From Dermatophagoides farinae (Eukaryota; Arthropoda; Arachnida; Sarcoptiformes; Pyroglyphidae), in assembly GCF_024713945.1 (NCBI RefSeq), contig NW_027461518.1, forward strand, positions 1-64,000: DNA of 64,000 nt, given 5' to 3'. Shown here one piece after another: positions 21,293 through 33,300 of the stretch (positions within the stretch are counted from its first letter, which is position 1; each line of letters starts with the position of its first letter). The position numbers and the translations under genes were made by a program. Below the pieces are notes generated by a model that saw nothing but the letters and a program-made list of their open reading frames with translations, was not told the origin of the DNA and did not search any database.

Positions 21293-24200
21293 TTAGTCGT
21301 TTTTAGTTAGATTAATTGTAACAAGAGGTGAACCTGGATACTGATCGGAACCGTCAGAAGTAAAAAACTCAATAGGTTTTTCGATCTTGTCTTCAAGATA
21401 AGTCCGATGTTCTGCATACATCTCTAATTCATCAAAAGAAATTTCATCTTGTATTATTATATCTCCAAAAGTTAAATATTCCTTAATCTTTAACGAGGCA
21501 AAACTCATAAGTTTTGCTAAAAGCTGTTTAGGCATTTCTCTGAACAAAGATAAATTGGCTGATTCTTTTTTAAAAAGGCGTAATAGATGCTTTTGCTGTT
21601 CGATGACATCTTCAGGAAGATTAGAAAAATCAAGATTTCTTAAAATAGATAAAATAACTTTTTGATTGTCATTGTAGCTGCTAGTTACAGAGACCACGCA
21701 TAATACTTTTGAATAATTGTACTCTTTAAATTTGGCACTCTTTTGCAAAGCTTTTTTCGAGTCAGCAATCAGTTTTTCACAAAGATGGAATTTGTAATTA
21801 TATTCATTCCTTTCAGATAAACTGAAATAAGGTTCCGGCCAACTTGCTTTGACTATAGATGTTTCTTTATTAAGAATAAATCTCCAAATATGATCAGTGA
21901 TATGAGGTATTATAGGACTCATCATAACTAAAAAGCTACTCCACCAGTGATACAGTGTTATATAGCTTGGCTCGCCAAAAGATTTCACACGAATCAAATA
22001 CTGGGTACGCAAACTTAACATTTCATAAAATCCGAACTTCAACACGTCTCGGAAAAGCAGATTCTCGTAAGCAGCTTTAGTTTTTATAATATTAATATCA
22101 ACCTGAGCGATAAAGAACTTATCAATAGTGAACGAAACGTCCTTACGAAGCGTCTCATTGTTCATAAATTGTGTACAATTGTTACTGAGTAGAGATATTT
22201 TCAACAAAGCGTTTGTAGCATTATTTCGTTCAAAGTTAGCATTTTCACAAAAATCACCTGCTTCAGCCAAAGCTAAACGAGTTGAATCTGCCCCATACAA
22301 TGCATGAGCTTCCTGCATTGTTAAAAAGTTTCCGGTCTGCTTGCTCATTTTTTGTTGATCAAGCATAACGTGACCATTTATAAAAAAACGCTTAGGCCAT
22401 AAATCGGGTCTTTCAGGCCAAATAGCAGCATGATTAAATAGAGACATAGTCAAGTGGTTCGTAACCAAATCTTTACCAGAGCATCTAAGAGTCATTGGAT
22501 ACCAATATTCAAATGTTTTACGTAATAAATCTAAGGATTCACGAGGTATTTTAGTATTGGGGTAAGAATCAGTTTGCAAATAAATATAGTTAAAAACATC
22601 TACACTTAAATCTTTTGCCTTGATATTCAAACTTCCAGGAATAGATCCATAAATGTCGCCTTGAAAATAATGACATATTGTGTAATAAGCAAAATAAATT
22701 GTAGAATCACTTAAAGACTCAATGAAAACTACATTATTACTATCTTCTTCCCAAGGAAGTCGCGTACCCAAACCATAACTTCTACTTAAAGCCCATCCGT
22801 CAAGCCACTCAATTGTATTTAGATAAATTTTTTTATGACCAAAAGAATTGAACATATTATCATCATTAACGTAGTCAGAAACTACTTTTTTCCATTCCTT
22901 GTTACCGTAATCAAGATACCATTGATTGCACAAGGCAACAACACATTCTGATCCACTTCTACTAATGACAGGGGTATTAGTATAATAATAATTGAATGCA
23001 TTGTATTTACTTATGTCAATCTTATTCGTTTCAAAAGCGTTTTGTGATTTATTCTGATCTTTTATTGGAAGTAAAGCTCCTGAAGCCGAGATCAAAGTTT
23101 CTTTCGTGGCAAAACTTGCTCCGGTCAAAGAACCTATCTGCGCACAATCAGAAGAAAATTTCTCTCCAATTAATGCTTCAAACGGTACTACAGTTATTTC
23201 AAGAGGCTGTTTTATATTAGAACAAACTGGCATTCTTCCCTGGAAAGCTAAATTTCTAGCACAAGCCCTGTCACAGATATAAATGATATCACAAGTATTT
23301 TTTATTTCTTCTTCTGACATTTCAAAATAAGAAACAAATTTATCACACTTTTCAGAAACATTAGGCACTATAGGTTGACTATACCCGTAATATGCACATT
23401 GTTTATTCAAGCTAGAGAAATACACTTCTTTGGAAATTTTTCCCGCTTCATCAACAATAGGAAAATTAACTAGTAGATAAATTTTTATATCGCGAGTTAC
23501 GTGCTCTTTAATAAATTTTTTAATTTTGTCAGATTCAACTTTCAATAAGCATAATGGAATGCTTTCAGGAACAACACCTTCTCCGCTCGATCTGTCATGG
23601 TCAGCACAAGGCTGAAATTCAACAGTAGAAAAAATTGCAGATCGAATACCGTATTTTATCTTATTTCGTTCTCGTAGCAATGTAAACTGCCAGCGAACAA
23701 ATTGATCATAATACGGATTGAGTTCAGTAGTGATAAACGATCTTCTCCAGTCAACTGACACACCAAATCGTTTCAAATCAAACTTTCCTAGATTTGGAAA
23801 ATATCTAAGCCAATGTTCACTATTAGCAAAAAGTGGTATTTCTTCATCAGGAATACCTATTTGCTGCAATATTTCGTATTGATACTTTTGGCAACCGCTT
23901 TTTGCTTGTTCTTTTGATCGTTTAAATGAGTTGGCCTGATAATCAGTATTGTTTCTATCATTTTTTTTTACATCCTTATTTAAAAAAAAACCATCATTTA
24001 TTTCGTTTTTAATTTTGTCTGCAGAAGCTGCTATAGGCATGCCAGTACAGTGAAATCCAAAAGGAAATAAAGTGTGATCGCCAACGAGTCTTCTAAATCT
24101 CGAAGAAAACTCAGATTTGGTCAAGCTAAAGGAATGACCAAGGTGGAGTCTCCCATTCATATATGGATAAGGAAACGTGATGAAAGACTTGTTAGCATTA

Positions 24201-24298
24201 GGCAGGGAGTCATCAGTCTCAAATATTTTTTCCTTATCCCACAATTCCTGAATTTTGAGCTCTATCTCCTGTTGAATATGAAGTTTTGCATACGACAT
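21293..24298 (-). CDS. Cytosolic leucyl-tRNA synthetase
   Basis: 1001-residue class Ia aminoacyl-tRNA synthetase of the archaeal/eukaryotic cytosolic type, charging tRNA-Leu. The HIGH motif reads HLGH at residues 52-55, after FPYPYMNGRL; the KMSKS loop reads KMSKQTGNFLT at about 650-660. The CP1 editing insertion lies between, and GFHCTGMPI and the family stretch WYLDYGNKEWKK are clear. The Rossmann domain continues WLDGWALSRSYGLGT. The C-terminal region is shorter and more divergent than in animals. ATG 24298 aligns with the family start. Its stop is 20 bases from the end of the preceding convergent gene. Confidence 0.95.
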   Translation of the reverse strand: MSYAKLHIQQEIELKIQELWDKEKIFETDDSLPNANKSFITFPYPYMNGRLHLGHSFSLTKSEFSSRFRRLVGDHTLFPFGFHCTGMPIAASADKIKNEINDGFFLNKDVKKNDRNNTDYQANSFKRSKEQAKSGCQKYQYEILQQIGIPDEEIPLFANSEHWLRYFPNLGKFDLKRFGVSVDWRRSFITTELNPYYDQFVRWQFTLLRERNKIKYGIRSAIFSTVEFQPCADHDRSSGEGVVPESIPLCLLKVESDKIKKFIKEHVTRDIKIYLLVNFPIVDEAGKISKEVYFSSLNKQCAYYGYSQPIVPNVSEKCDKFVSYFEMSEEEIKNTCDIIYICDRACARNLAFQGRMPVCSNIKQPLEITVVPFEALIGEKFSSDCAQIGSLTGASFATKETLISASGALLPIKDQNKSQNAFETNKIDISKYNAFNYYYTNTPVISRSGSECVVALCNQWYLDYGNKEWKKVVSDYVNDDNMFNSFGHKKIYLNTIEWLDGWALSRSYGLGTRLPWEEDSNNVVFIESLSDSTIYFAYYTICHYFQGDIYGSIPGSLNIKAKDLSVDVFNYIYLQTDSYPNTKIPRESLDLLRKTFEYWYPMTLRCSGKDLVTNHLTMSLFNHAAIWPERPDLWPKRFFINGHVMLDQQKMSKQTGNFLTMQEAHALYGADSTRLALAEAGDFCENANFERNNATNALLKISLLSNNCTQFMNNETLRKDVSFTIDKFFIAQVDINIIKTKAAYENLLFRDVLKFGFYEMLSLRTQYLIRVKSFGEPSYITLYHWWSSFLVMMSPIIPHITDHIWRFILNKETSIVKASWPEPYFSLSERNEYNYKFHLCEKLIADSKKALQKSAKFKEYNYSKVLCVVSVTSSYNDNQKVILSILRNLDFSNLPEDVIEQQKHLLRLFKKESANLSLFREMPKQLLAKLMSFASLKIKEYLTFGDIIIQDEISFDELEMYAEHRTYLEDKIEKPIEFFTSDGSDQYPGSPLVTINLTKND

Positions 24299-24411
24299 TG
24301 TATAAACAATAAAATTATATGAATTTTAAGTTAATATAAATATTTTTATATTTACGCTTGCATAAAATTTTAAGCCATAAACAACTATAATTGTATCAAT
24401 TATATAATTAT

Positions 24412-25065
24412 TTATAATTCGTCTGGCTTAATATTGTTTTCAATATTTTCGTTGCGCTCGTCTGCTATCGTCTTATATTTTTTTCTGTCTTCTTCTGGTA
24501 GCAATTTCCATTTGTTACCAGCCTCTTTCATAGAAATATTTGGCTCGTCTTTTTTGATGTCCCTGAAAAACATCAAGTAAGCAGTTACCTTTCTTTTCTT
24601 GGGAACAATAATCAGTTGGGATGAAGCTCGACGTTTTCGCTTTGTCACCTTTTCAATAATCTCTTTTGGAATAAATGGAAGTAGACTTTCTTTTTGTTCT
24701 GTTAAAGCTTGAATTTGCTGTGTAATGCAAATAAAAGTCGATATTATGCCTACATTACTTGCAGTTATTTTTACTTCATTACTCTCTTCCTCTTCGGTTT
24801 CGTGATGAGTCTCGTATTCGTTTGCAACAGTTGCTTCGCTTGCAGAAGTAGAATCCGATATTTTCGTCTTGAAATCAGTTTCGATGTTCAAGGCAGACTT
24901 TTCGTTCTGCATATATTTTTCTAATTCTTCATCTATATTTTCTACCAAATCTAGGCGACCTTCTCTTTTAAACTGCTTTAACAGTCTTTTACGAAGCTTA
25001 CGCTTGGCTTTTGAAGCTTCAGTTTCAAAAGGCGGTTCACCGATGTTTTCTTGATTTGTTAACAT
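24412..25065 (-). CDS. HMG-box protein
   Basis: 217 residues. A single HMG box lies at about residues 157-208: KKRKVTAYLMFFRDIKKDEP, then a conserved W in GNKWKLLPEEDRKKYKTIADE. It bends DNA or binds chromatin. The N-terminal half is acidic and disordered with a Lys/Arg-rich helix (KAKRKLRKRLLKQFKREGR). A basic patch (TKRKRR) just before the box suits nuclear import. The final KPDEL resembles an ER-retrieval motif by chance, as there is no signal peptide. It could be a general HMGB-type factor or a subunit of a chromatin complex; the sequence does not decide. Confidence 0.85.
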   Translation of the reverse strand: MLTNQENIGEPPFETEASKAKRKLRKRLLKQFKREGRLDLVENIDEELEKYMQNEKSALNIETDFKTKISDSTSASEATVANEYETHHETEEEESNEVKITASNVGIISTFICITQQIQALTEQKESLLPFIPKEIIEKVTKRKRRASSQLIIVPKKRKVTAYLMFFRDIKKDEPNISMKEAGNKWKLLPEEDRKKYKTIADERNENIENNIKPDEL

Positions 25066-25323
25066 GAATGGATCTAATTAAATATTTTTTTAACTATAAA
25101 AAGGAAAATTCGTTATTGAATGCTTTTATCAGTTTTATTTATTTTATTATTTTAATTTTATTCCTTGCTTTAATACTCAAAAATTAATAAATAATATTTT
25201 AATAATTATCTGTTCAAAAATTTATTTTTATTTGTATTTTATTTCAGACGATCAAAAATGATCTTATTTGGAAACTTCAAATGTAATTAAGTAACAAAAT
25301 TATTTAAATTTATATATCAAACT

Positions 25324-26232
25324 ATGGTTTTTCAGAATAACTATTGGTGGGCTTCACTTCGTAATTCGATAAAAAGTTGGTATCCACTTTCGTACGTTTA
25401 TCAATATTGAGTTGTCGTTAGATCGAATACAAATCCACTGCAACAATTATTAGAAGAAATTTTAAACCCAAACCATGCTCATTTGAATTTATCGAAAATA
25501 CGTAAATTAGCTGCTGCCTGCAATGATCAGTATGTTTGTTGTTAATATCATTTTAGTAATGTCTACACCATTGTGAGAGGCTGTATATGGGGAGCCGTTA
25601 AAGATCGTCCTGATAAATTTCAATCGATAAACAAAGCTTTGACCACTATATATTTTATTTTATTATTAGGTCCAATTGAATTTTATAATGAATGTCAGTT
25701 AAATATTTTGACATTCAGAAATTTGACCATGTTTAAATACATGACCAACCAAGTCTCTGTTGGGGCTAATATACGGGAAACAGCCGAAAAAATTATCAAT
25801 TGTTTAGAAAATAGCGAATTACTAAAGCTCGAACGAACTAAGTTAGAAGAATTTGAAAAGAATAATAGCTTTAATTTAAATTATAATAATTTACATAACG
25901 ATTTTAAAATCGACGCTTTGAACTATAAAAAATCGAATTATTCACTGGGTCTTACATATAATACACAAGAAAACTATTTGAAATTTACTAATTGTCAACA
26001 ACAAGATTTGCATTATTATGATAATATCAAAATAACCACTAACGAAAAACATTACGACTCGACAAATTTAAAAAAAGATAATATATTAGAAACAAAAACC
26101 GTTGAAATAATAAAAAATAATTCAAAACAACATTTACTAGATTTCTTCGATAGTAATGAAGTTATTGAAAAGAACAAAAATCTAAAACATAAATCAGCAT
26201 TTAGCAAGCTTGACGAGTTATTTTTAGAATGA
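25324..26232 (+). CDS. ENTH-domain (epsin-like) protein, two microintrons
   Basis: The exons are 25324-25391, 25422-25529 and 25557-26232, giving 283 residues. The N-terminal ~150 residues fit an ENTH domain: a first amphipathic helix (SLRNSIKSW), then IRKLAAACND, a GCIWGAVKDRPDKFQSINKALTT segment (compare 'LWKRL.D....WR...KALTLL.YL'), and VGANIRETAEKIINCLENSELLKLERTK (compare 'G.NVR..A.....LL.D...L+.ER'). ENTH proteins bind phosphoinositides in clathrin-coated vesicle formation. The C-terminal half is Asn/Lys-rich and disordered with no evident UIM or NPF repeat; it ends in DELFLE. The usual DPWG motif of the ENTH domain is not visible. Confidence 0.75.
25392..25421 (+). other. 30-nt microintron
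   Basis: Donor GTACGT, acceptor GTTAG, phase 2. Retention hits a TGA within seven codons. Confidence 0.75.
25530..25556 (+). other. 27-nt microintron
   Basis: Donor GTATGT, acceptor ATTTTAG, phase 2. The nearby GT at 25534 would leave a stop after splicing, so 25530 is the supported donor. Confidence 0.75.
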
Positions 26233-26268
26233 ATTTTTTGATTAGTTAGTTAGTAGGTTTAAATCTGG

Positions 26269-26742
26269 CTAATCTTTATTCCAATCAATACTGAATTTCG
26301 TAAGTCTTGGTTGATCAACTACAATGTACCTTTGCATTAATTGTAAATTTACTTCTTCCGGTGGATCATCTTCAAGAACTGGGTCTGTGTATGCGTTGTG
26401 TATGTACCATCCAATTCTAATAAATTCTTGACCTTTATAACTCACTTCAAGTAGTAAAATCGTTGTTCCATGTATATACTCTTTATCAACAAGCTTGAAA
26501 TTAGGTGCTTCAGCTTGAAAATTGAATTTTACAGTACCTTTGCGAATTGGTCCAATTTCAAATTGTTCCAGTAATTGGTCATATTCCTTTGATTCAGGAG
26601 ATCCAACATAGATCAGCTTCCACACCAAGGGGACCTGTAGATCTTCTGTACAGCGAAATGTAATCTCAAGTATGAAAGGCGTGAATAAAGTACTTGGATT
26701 GGCGTTCTTAATTTCCGCATTTGTAATTGTAACAAGCGACAT
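26269..26742 (-). CDS. ASF1: Histone H3-H4 chaperone ASF1
   Basis: 157-residue immunoglobulin-like histone chaperone that hands H3-H4 dimers to CAF-1/HIRA during nucleosome assembly. The conserved core is unmistakable: MSLVTITNAEIKNANPSTLF, then ITFRCTEDLQVPLVWKLIYVGS, DQLLEQFEIGPIRKGTVKF, and GWYIHNAYTD. There is essentially no C-terminal acidic tail, so this is a minimal ASF1 close to the core domain alone. Confidence 0.96.
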   Translation of the reverse strand: MSLVTITNAEIKNANPSTLFTPFILEITFRCTEDLQVPLVWKLIYVGSPESKEYDQLLEQFEIGPIRKGTVKFNFQAEAPNFKLVDKEYIHGTTILLLEVSYKGQEFIRIGWYIHNAYTDPVLEDDPPEEVNLQLMQRYIVVDQPRLTKFSIDWNKD

Positions 26743-26980
26743 TTATTTAAAAATAGATATTATAAATATTACCTAGTAGTTTTAGTTGTAATATAAGGAA
26801 TATATGATTGGTTTCTCTAGTCCTATCCCAATAATTTAAGTTTGTTTGGATCCAGTGAATTTCAAACCAAAATTAGCATAATTATAGAAGTAATAGTCTA
26901 AATATATTTTCTAGAATTTCTTATCGAAAAATTATAATTAAATTATTTAGACAAAGTTTAGCTCATTTTTAGTGACTCAT

Positions 26981-29900
26981 TTAATCGTCCTTATTAGAAT
27001 GCAGTAAATATAAACTGGGAGTGAATATTATACCTCGAGAAATTAATTTTATTGTCTCTGAAACTTTCGTCTCTAAATCTTCGTTATTCAAAGCGTGACA
27101 TACTTGACTGAATTTTTTTGCCAACTCAACTAATCTCAGTAAAGTATTTACAATTAGTCCTTCATTTAGTGTCGTATATTCTTTAATTAATTGAAAACTG
27201 TGTCCGTTGGCCCAATTGTAAGCGATTGGTATAAACGAGTCGTTGCAGATAAACTCCCATTTTTCATCATCTAGCTTGATTTGTAACTCACTGCATCTGT
27301 TTTGGAACTCGTTGTTTAATTTTAGGACATCGTCAACTTTGTCGAGAAACTCTGATCTGTAGTCGCATTCAAAATTACTTTGAACTTTACATTGGCACAC
27401 AAACATTGATAAGATCCCTCCAATTTCTGCAGGTGTTAAATCTGCGAATATATTTTCGAAATAAGCTTCTACTAAAACTATTTCATCTTTAAAAATGAGT
27501 TCTGTCGCAGTTCGTCCTTTTATCGTTGGAAAATTTTGCTCATCTAAAAACTTGTATTCTCGTAGTAAGCTCAAGATGTTTTGGTAGTTTGGTAATAGTT
27601 TCAAAGATTCATCTGATATTCTATATTCAATTCGATCTATCTGACACTTTAGTTCATCAATTTTGTTCTGAAGTGATACGTCTCTACAATATTTGATTTG
27701 AAGAAATTCGTTGAATTTTTTTAATTCATTGGTAATTTTATCAAGCTGGGCAAGTTCAATGGCTGCTTCGTATAGAACTGATTTCTGATGATCATAAAAG
27801 TTGTACAAACGAGGATTTTCTAATGCAGACACTATGTTCTGTTCGATGATACGCACGTCTTCTATTTTAAAGTAGCTCGAAAAATCTATTTTTTCAATAG
27901 TGTCGACATTTTTGTTGGCTAATTCATCATTATCAAAATACAAATCATTATTCTGCTCGAAAAAAAATGACGAATTATTTAATTCTGGAGTTAGTTTCTT
28001 AATAGATTCCGCCAGGTTATTTTTGATATGCTCATTTACATGATTATGCAAGGATGATACGTTTTGTATTTTACCATTAATGATAAATGCTAAGCTGTAT
28101 ATATGTACTGTTGATTTTTTTTCGTCTAATTCATATGTGTACAATACGCTTTCAGAATAATGTAGATCGAGATCTTCGTTAGAAAAAACTAAAAAATAAA
28201 TACCGCTTTTCGAAGGATTAGATAAAATAACGGCAAAATAATTTGCTGAAATGTTTTCTGTAAATACGAATTCCACTAACCTTCCGGGTTGAAAAATATT
28301 TTTAAATAATTTAGATGTATGTAATAAATGAACAAATGCGTTCTGAGCACATTTGTAATACTTTCTTTTTAAGTTAGTAAATTCTGCTAGTTTAGTTTTA
28401 TCAATCCCCAGCGTTAATTCGTTGCTTATTTCATCTATTTCATTGAGTATCTGCTTGATTTCATGTTTGTGAAATCTATATTCGGATTGTCTTGTAGATT
28501 CATTCAAAGAAGAACCGAGAATTAAGTTTGGATCAATGCTACTTCGAGTTTGAATTTCAAGTACCATAGAAAAGTTAAGATGGAATTTAGAATCTAAGGC
28601 CAGTGGCTTGAAATTCAAAATCTTAACTAAATCATTAAGGGGAGTTGGTTCTTTTTGAGATACAAGAATGTAGACATGACCAAAGTCATCTAGACCCCTA
28701 CGGCCAGCTCTTCCAGCTATTTGGATATATTCATTTGATTGTAAATAACGTGTTTTCGATCCATCGTGTTTTTTCAGTTCACTTAGTACCACTGTTCGCA
28801 TTGGCATATTAATTCCCATGGCAAACGTATCTGTGGCAAATAAAACTTTGATCAATTTTTTAGATACTAAAATTTCAGTAATTTCTTTAAGTATTGGAAG
28901 CATTCCACCATGATGTATACCTATACCTTTTTCCATTAATAATTGAATCAGTTTAACGGCTGGAAGATCTCTGTCAGATTTTGATAAACATTCTAGTGCG
29001 TGTTGAAAATAACTTCTAGCCTTTGACTTTTCTTTGTGAGTAAAATTTGAAAGTGGTGACAATTTTTGTGCCAGTTGTTCTACCTTATTACGGCTGAAAC
29101 AAAAAACCACAGCGGGTAATGAGTCTGTACTAATTAAATAAGATACTAATTTTTGAAGTACTTGTTTTTCATTTGCAAAATTGTATTTATTCATATCTGT
29201 TTTTTTTGCAAAATTGTTCTTTTTATTGTTTTGCTGTTTTCCATCTTTAATGATTTCAGCCATATGAAGATCATTATACATTTGCTTATATGCTTGAGTT
29301 ATTGTTTGCTGATTATTGTTGATGAGTTGATAACGCTTATTATTAAAATACATATAGTGTATTAACGGAACTACTCTTTTCGACGTTCTGATAATAAAAA
29401 CTTCTTTTTGTTTGGTCATTCCAACCCAATTAGCAAAGTGCTTTGCGTTACTAATTGTTGCAGATAACATTACAAGAATTATATGGCTAGGCATCATGAT
29501 TATACATTCTTCCCAAATCACACCTCGTGCTGCATCAGAAATATAATGAACTTCATCAAATATGACCGCTCCAACTTCATTTAGCATTGGGTCTCTTCTA
29601 TAAAGTAAGTTCCTAAGTATCTCTGTTGTCATTATTAAGCATTGTGCCGATTTATTAACACAGACATCTCCGGTGATTATTCCTATAGAATCGAATTGTC
29701 GTGATAAATCATTATATTTTTGATTAGACAGAGCTTTTATAGGAGACGTGTAAATCGTTCTATAGTTATTTTTTTTACATTGTGCTATTGCATATTCTGC
29801 TACGGCTGTTTTACCACAACCAGTGTGAGCGCAAACTAAAATATGTTGATACCTTGAAATACATAATATAGCTCTTTTTTGAAAAATATCTAATTCGTAA

Positions 29901-30229
29901 GGATATGTCAAAGCTCTTTTCTCAACGGGAAAAATCTCATCAAAGTTTTCTACATTCTCATTATTTTCAATTGCCCACAGTTTTCTAAGTAGTAGTTTAT
30001 TATTGTCTATTATTTTATTTGTAGAACTAAAATCTTCATTTATAGCTGAAAATGTTTCCGTGTTAGAACAGTAGTTATTGGACTCAATCTCTTTTAGTTT
30101 AGAAAAAAATTCTGGATAATACTCTTTAGAAAAATTTGCACTAATGTTGTTAGTTGCATATTCAACAAAGTCATCTTCGTCTACAGACTCCCATATATCT
30201 TCGCCAATCTCTCCATATAAAGAAGCCAT
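26981..30229 (-). CDS. SKI2/MTR4-family DExH RNA helicase, closest to SKI2
   Basis: 1082-residue exosome-cofactor helicase. Walker A is AHTGCGKT at 134-141, the DEVH box at 225-228, and motif III is LSATISNA. Motif VI is QIAGRAGRRGLD. The segment FANWVGMTKQKEVFIIRTSKRVVPL matches cytoplasmic SKI2 ('TKQK...T.KRPVPL') better than nuclear MTR4. The arch domain is partly reduced, and the C-terminal DSHCT-like helices are present (ENIFADLTPAEIGGILS). SKI2 feeds mRNA to the cytoplasmic exosome in 3'-5' decay. The N-terminus is short and acidic compared with human SKI2. No SKI3/SKI8 partner is in the window. Confidence 0.88.
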   Translation of the reverse strand: MASLYGEIGEDIWESVDEDDFVEYATNNISANFSKEYYPEFFSKLKEIESNNYCSNTETFSAINEDFSSTNKIIDNNKLLLRKLWAIENNENVENFDEIFPVEKRALTYPYELDIFQKRAILCISRYQHILVCAHTGCGKTAVAEYAIAQCKKNNYRTIYTSPIKALSNQKYNDLSRQFDSIGIITGDVCVNKSAQCLIMTTEILRNLLYRRDPMLNEVGAVIFDEVHYISDAARGVIWEECIIMMPSHIILVMLSATISNAKHFANWVGMTKQKEVFIIRTSKRVVPLIHYMYFNNKRYQLINNNQQTITQAYKQMYNDLHMAEIIKDGKQQNNKKNNFAKKTDMNKYNFANEKQVLQKLVSYLISTDSLPAVVFCFSRNKVEQLAQKLSPLSNFTHKEKSKARSYFQHALECLSKSDRDLPAVKLIQLLMEKGIGIHHGGMLPILKEITEILVSKKLIKVLFATDTFAMGINMPMRTVVLSELKKHDGSKTRYLQSNEYIQIAGRAGRRGLDDFGHVYILVSQKEPTPLNDLVKILNFKPLALDSKFHLNFSMVLEIQTRSSIDPNLILGSSLNESTRQSEYRFHKHEIKQILNEIDEISNELTLGIDKTKLAEFTNLKRKYYKCAQNAFVHLLHTSKLFKNIFQPGRLVEFVFTENISANYFAVILSNPSKSGIYFLVFSNEDLDLHYSESVLYTYELDEKKSTVHIYSLAFIINGKIQNVSSLHNHVNEHIKNNLAESIKKLTPELNNSSFFFEQNNDLYFDNDELANKNVDTIEKIDFSSYFKIEDVRIIEQNIVSALENPRLYNFYDHQKSVLYEAAIELAQLDKITNELKKFNEFLQIKYCRDVSLQNKIDELKCQIDRIEYRISDESLKLLPNYQNILSLLREYKFLDEQNFPTIKGRTATELIFKDEIVLVEAYFENIFADLTPAEIGGILSMFVCQCKVQSNFECDYRSEFLDKVDDVLKLNNEFQNRCSELQIKLDDEKWEFICNDSFIPIAYNWANGHSFQLIKEYTTLNEGLIVNTLLRLVELAKKFSQVCHALNNEDLETKVSETIKLISRGIIFTPSLYLLHSNKDD

Positions 30230-30385
30230 AATCTGTTTATATTTTTTTTTAATTATACTAGCTATATACTATACTTAAATATTCTCTGGTACTTGTTTTT
30301 TAACAAAGTAACGTAATATCGAGCTAAATAATTAGACTTTTATTTTTTTGTAAAATAATGACTTGATTTTTTATTATTGATGAGT

Positions 30386-33300
30386 CTAGCTGTTAAGGTT
30401 ATTCAAAGCTTTAAAATAATCTGCTAGTTTGTCTTTATTTGTAGATTTGTCAGTGTTATTAACGTCTATTTCTTCCTTAGTTTTATTTGTGAAATGTATA
30501 TTCATACTTGCGCGATCATGAGTATCACTAGACTTAGATTTATTAACTAATGTATCAGGCTTATCTTCTAAACTTTTGTATATAATAGATTCCAAATATT
30601 CAATATGGTCAGCTATTTCGACGTTTTGATATAAGTTATAATCTCTAGATTTAATGAACGCATTTTCTATCAATACTTGAACAGTCTTCCAATTATGTTT
30701 ATCAAAATCATCCTCATACATTTGTTTATAATTATGTCTCAATAATATGATACCTTCCACTTTGTACGAAAATTCAGTTTCTACTAACTTATATTTTAAT
30801 GAAATTGAGCTCAGTTTATAGTTTTTTAATTGTTCCTCCAATTCATTCTTTATTTCTACAACGTCACAAGTTGGTGACGCATAAAAAAGAAAAGTAACTC
30901 TATTGGTGTATGAGTTGTATCGGGTTGAAGCTTTTTCAAGCGCGTTGATTTCAGGTGTACTGGCTCGTAAGGTGTTTAAAATTGTGTCTGCGTCGTTCAA
31001 ATTTAGTATGTAATCGAGAAATTGATTAAGTTCATCGACAATTTCAATACCCAACGATTCTTGAATAAATGTTTCGAGTTCATCATTTAATTGTTTCGAA
31101 AAATACTCAGTAAGCTGCTCCATGTTGCTATTCATTTTTCGTTTAACCAGATCAATTTTATTTTCTAGATCGATAAGCATTTTTCTATTACACACTTCAC
31201 TAGACAAGTTCTCAAGAGGTACGAATCTATTTGACGATAAAAACTCTAAACCATCACTTTCAATGTATAACAATATATTAGATAATGAGAATTGCCTAAC
31301 AGGTTTGTATTCCAACTGTGTTGAGAATATTGATTTAATTGTATCAATACCACGTGGTAAAACATTAAAGATTATTTTTGATTGAAAAATCGTGTCTGGC
31401 AAAACAACATGTTCACTGTTATTAATATAAACAATTTCCGCTGTGTCTGGATAATATACAATAATTTTATTGTCATTCGTTATTTCTACACATAACCAAT
31501 GAGTTTTTTTTTGTAAAAATACTTCTCCGTGTATGACAAATAAATTTCTATTCATGCTTGACGCTGCTGACAATAGTAAAAAACATATATCAATTGGATT
31601 AGCCGCAGCACTTTTGATAATTTCGGCTGGATGAAGGATATAATCTGTTGAATGATCAAAAATCTTGATTTCTTTTACTTTGATGTATAGTTGGAACATG
31701 TCGTAGAAACTATTATTGCAGTTCTTTTTGACGAACTTAATAAATTGTTTTATGTTATTATCTTGTTTTAAACAAATGGGGTGTGTTTGTTCACCATATA
31801 ACGTATTGAAAAACTTATGTCTATTTTTGAACTTCTTTTGGTACAGCGTATTTGAAAGTTCAATGTACGAAGTTAAATAGTTCATATGACTTAGAGCGCT
31901 ACTTTTCTTTTTCAACGCAAGTTGAAAACAATCAATGTTGACAAACTGAACTTTTAAATTTAGCTTAATGTTAGTTTTAATCTTTGCACTGCCTGGTTTG
32001 TTCAACCAAGCTGAATGATGTACTTCATATCGAGATGGTAGTAATTGTCTTATCAAATCGATGAGTGTCAAACAAGTCCAGCCACACAAAGTTCGAGGCA
32101 ATTTAAGCGATTCATCACGACCTTTATAGTTGATAGCTACATTATGTAATGAAGTGTAAACTTTGATCAACAAAATATACTTAGAAAGTATATTCTCTAA
32201 TGAATCTGAATCCAATCTTCGAACAATGTCCAATATTGTATTTTTAGATATTTTATATTCATGGGTGGTAACACTGTTGTAGATGTTGTGCCAGAAATTT
32301 GGATCATCAGATAATAAACTGATCATTATCTCATCTAACCCTATTAAAAATGGTTCTGAAAAGGAACAAGATCCATGAGCTAAAATTTGGTCGTGATCAA
32401 CTCGGATGTAGGACCACTCCAGCGTTGTGCTTGCTAAATTATCTAATTCTTGTTCTGATTTTTCTGCATTTACTTGAAAAAATATGATATTTTCTTTTGA
32501 TAAAAAACTATTCGTCATGATTTGTCGAATGCTTGATTTTCCATAAAGTCTTATTTTACCATAAAGATGGATGATATCTCTTTTAGTTAAGGGATCTTTC
32601 AAACAGTAGTTGTTTAGTTCAATCGCGTCCGAAGACAACAAACCTAAAACCGATACGCATCCTTCTGCGATAACGTTAGCTAAATCTTTTTTTTTGAATA
32701 TTTGAATTTTATATTGACAATTGATCAAATCTGTAATAGTTCCAGATATGTATAACCAACCATAAGCTAAACAAGGTTTTAATAAGTTGTTTAAAGGATC
32801 AGATTCTAGAATGTCCGCTTTACTTCTTAAAAGTGTACGATCTGCACTTTTAATCGAAATATTATCATCTGAATCACTGGTATGATCAAATTCATAACTT
32901 ATATGCTCATTAGATAAATCACTAGTTCGCGTAACATTTACCCAAAAAGGTAGCAATTTCTTGTCATTTTTATCCTCTTGACTATTCCAATTGTCAGAAA
33001 TTTTTTTAGGAACTAAAGTTGCACTTTCAACGTCGTCACCATTTTGACAAATCATAATCCGGTTTTTACTATCCCAACAAGACGTGAAATAATTTGACAT
33101 CTCGTTAGACTTGACACAAGTCAATTTTAGCTCGTATTCGTTTTCTGTCAACTCGTATGTGCCGAAACCTTTAATGTAGGTGTCAGACATGACCAAGCCC
33201 ATATGGCAAACCACGTTAAACTTAACGTTGCAAGACAAGTTAGCTAACAGTTTTTTTTTGTTCGAATAAAAAGACAAATTCTGTTCAATTTGGCTTGTGA

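Noticed and set aside
24412-24430. C-terminal KPDEL of the HMG-box protein as an ER-retrieval signal
   Set aside because: The protein has no signal peptide and is nuclear by domain.
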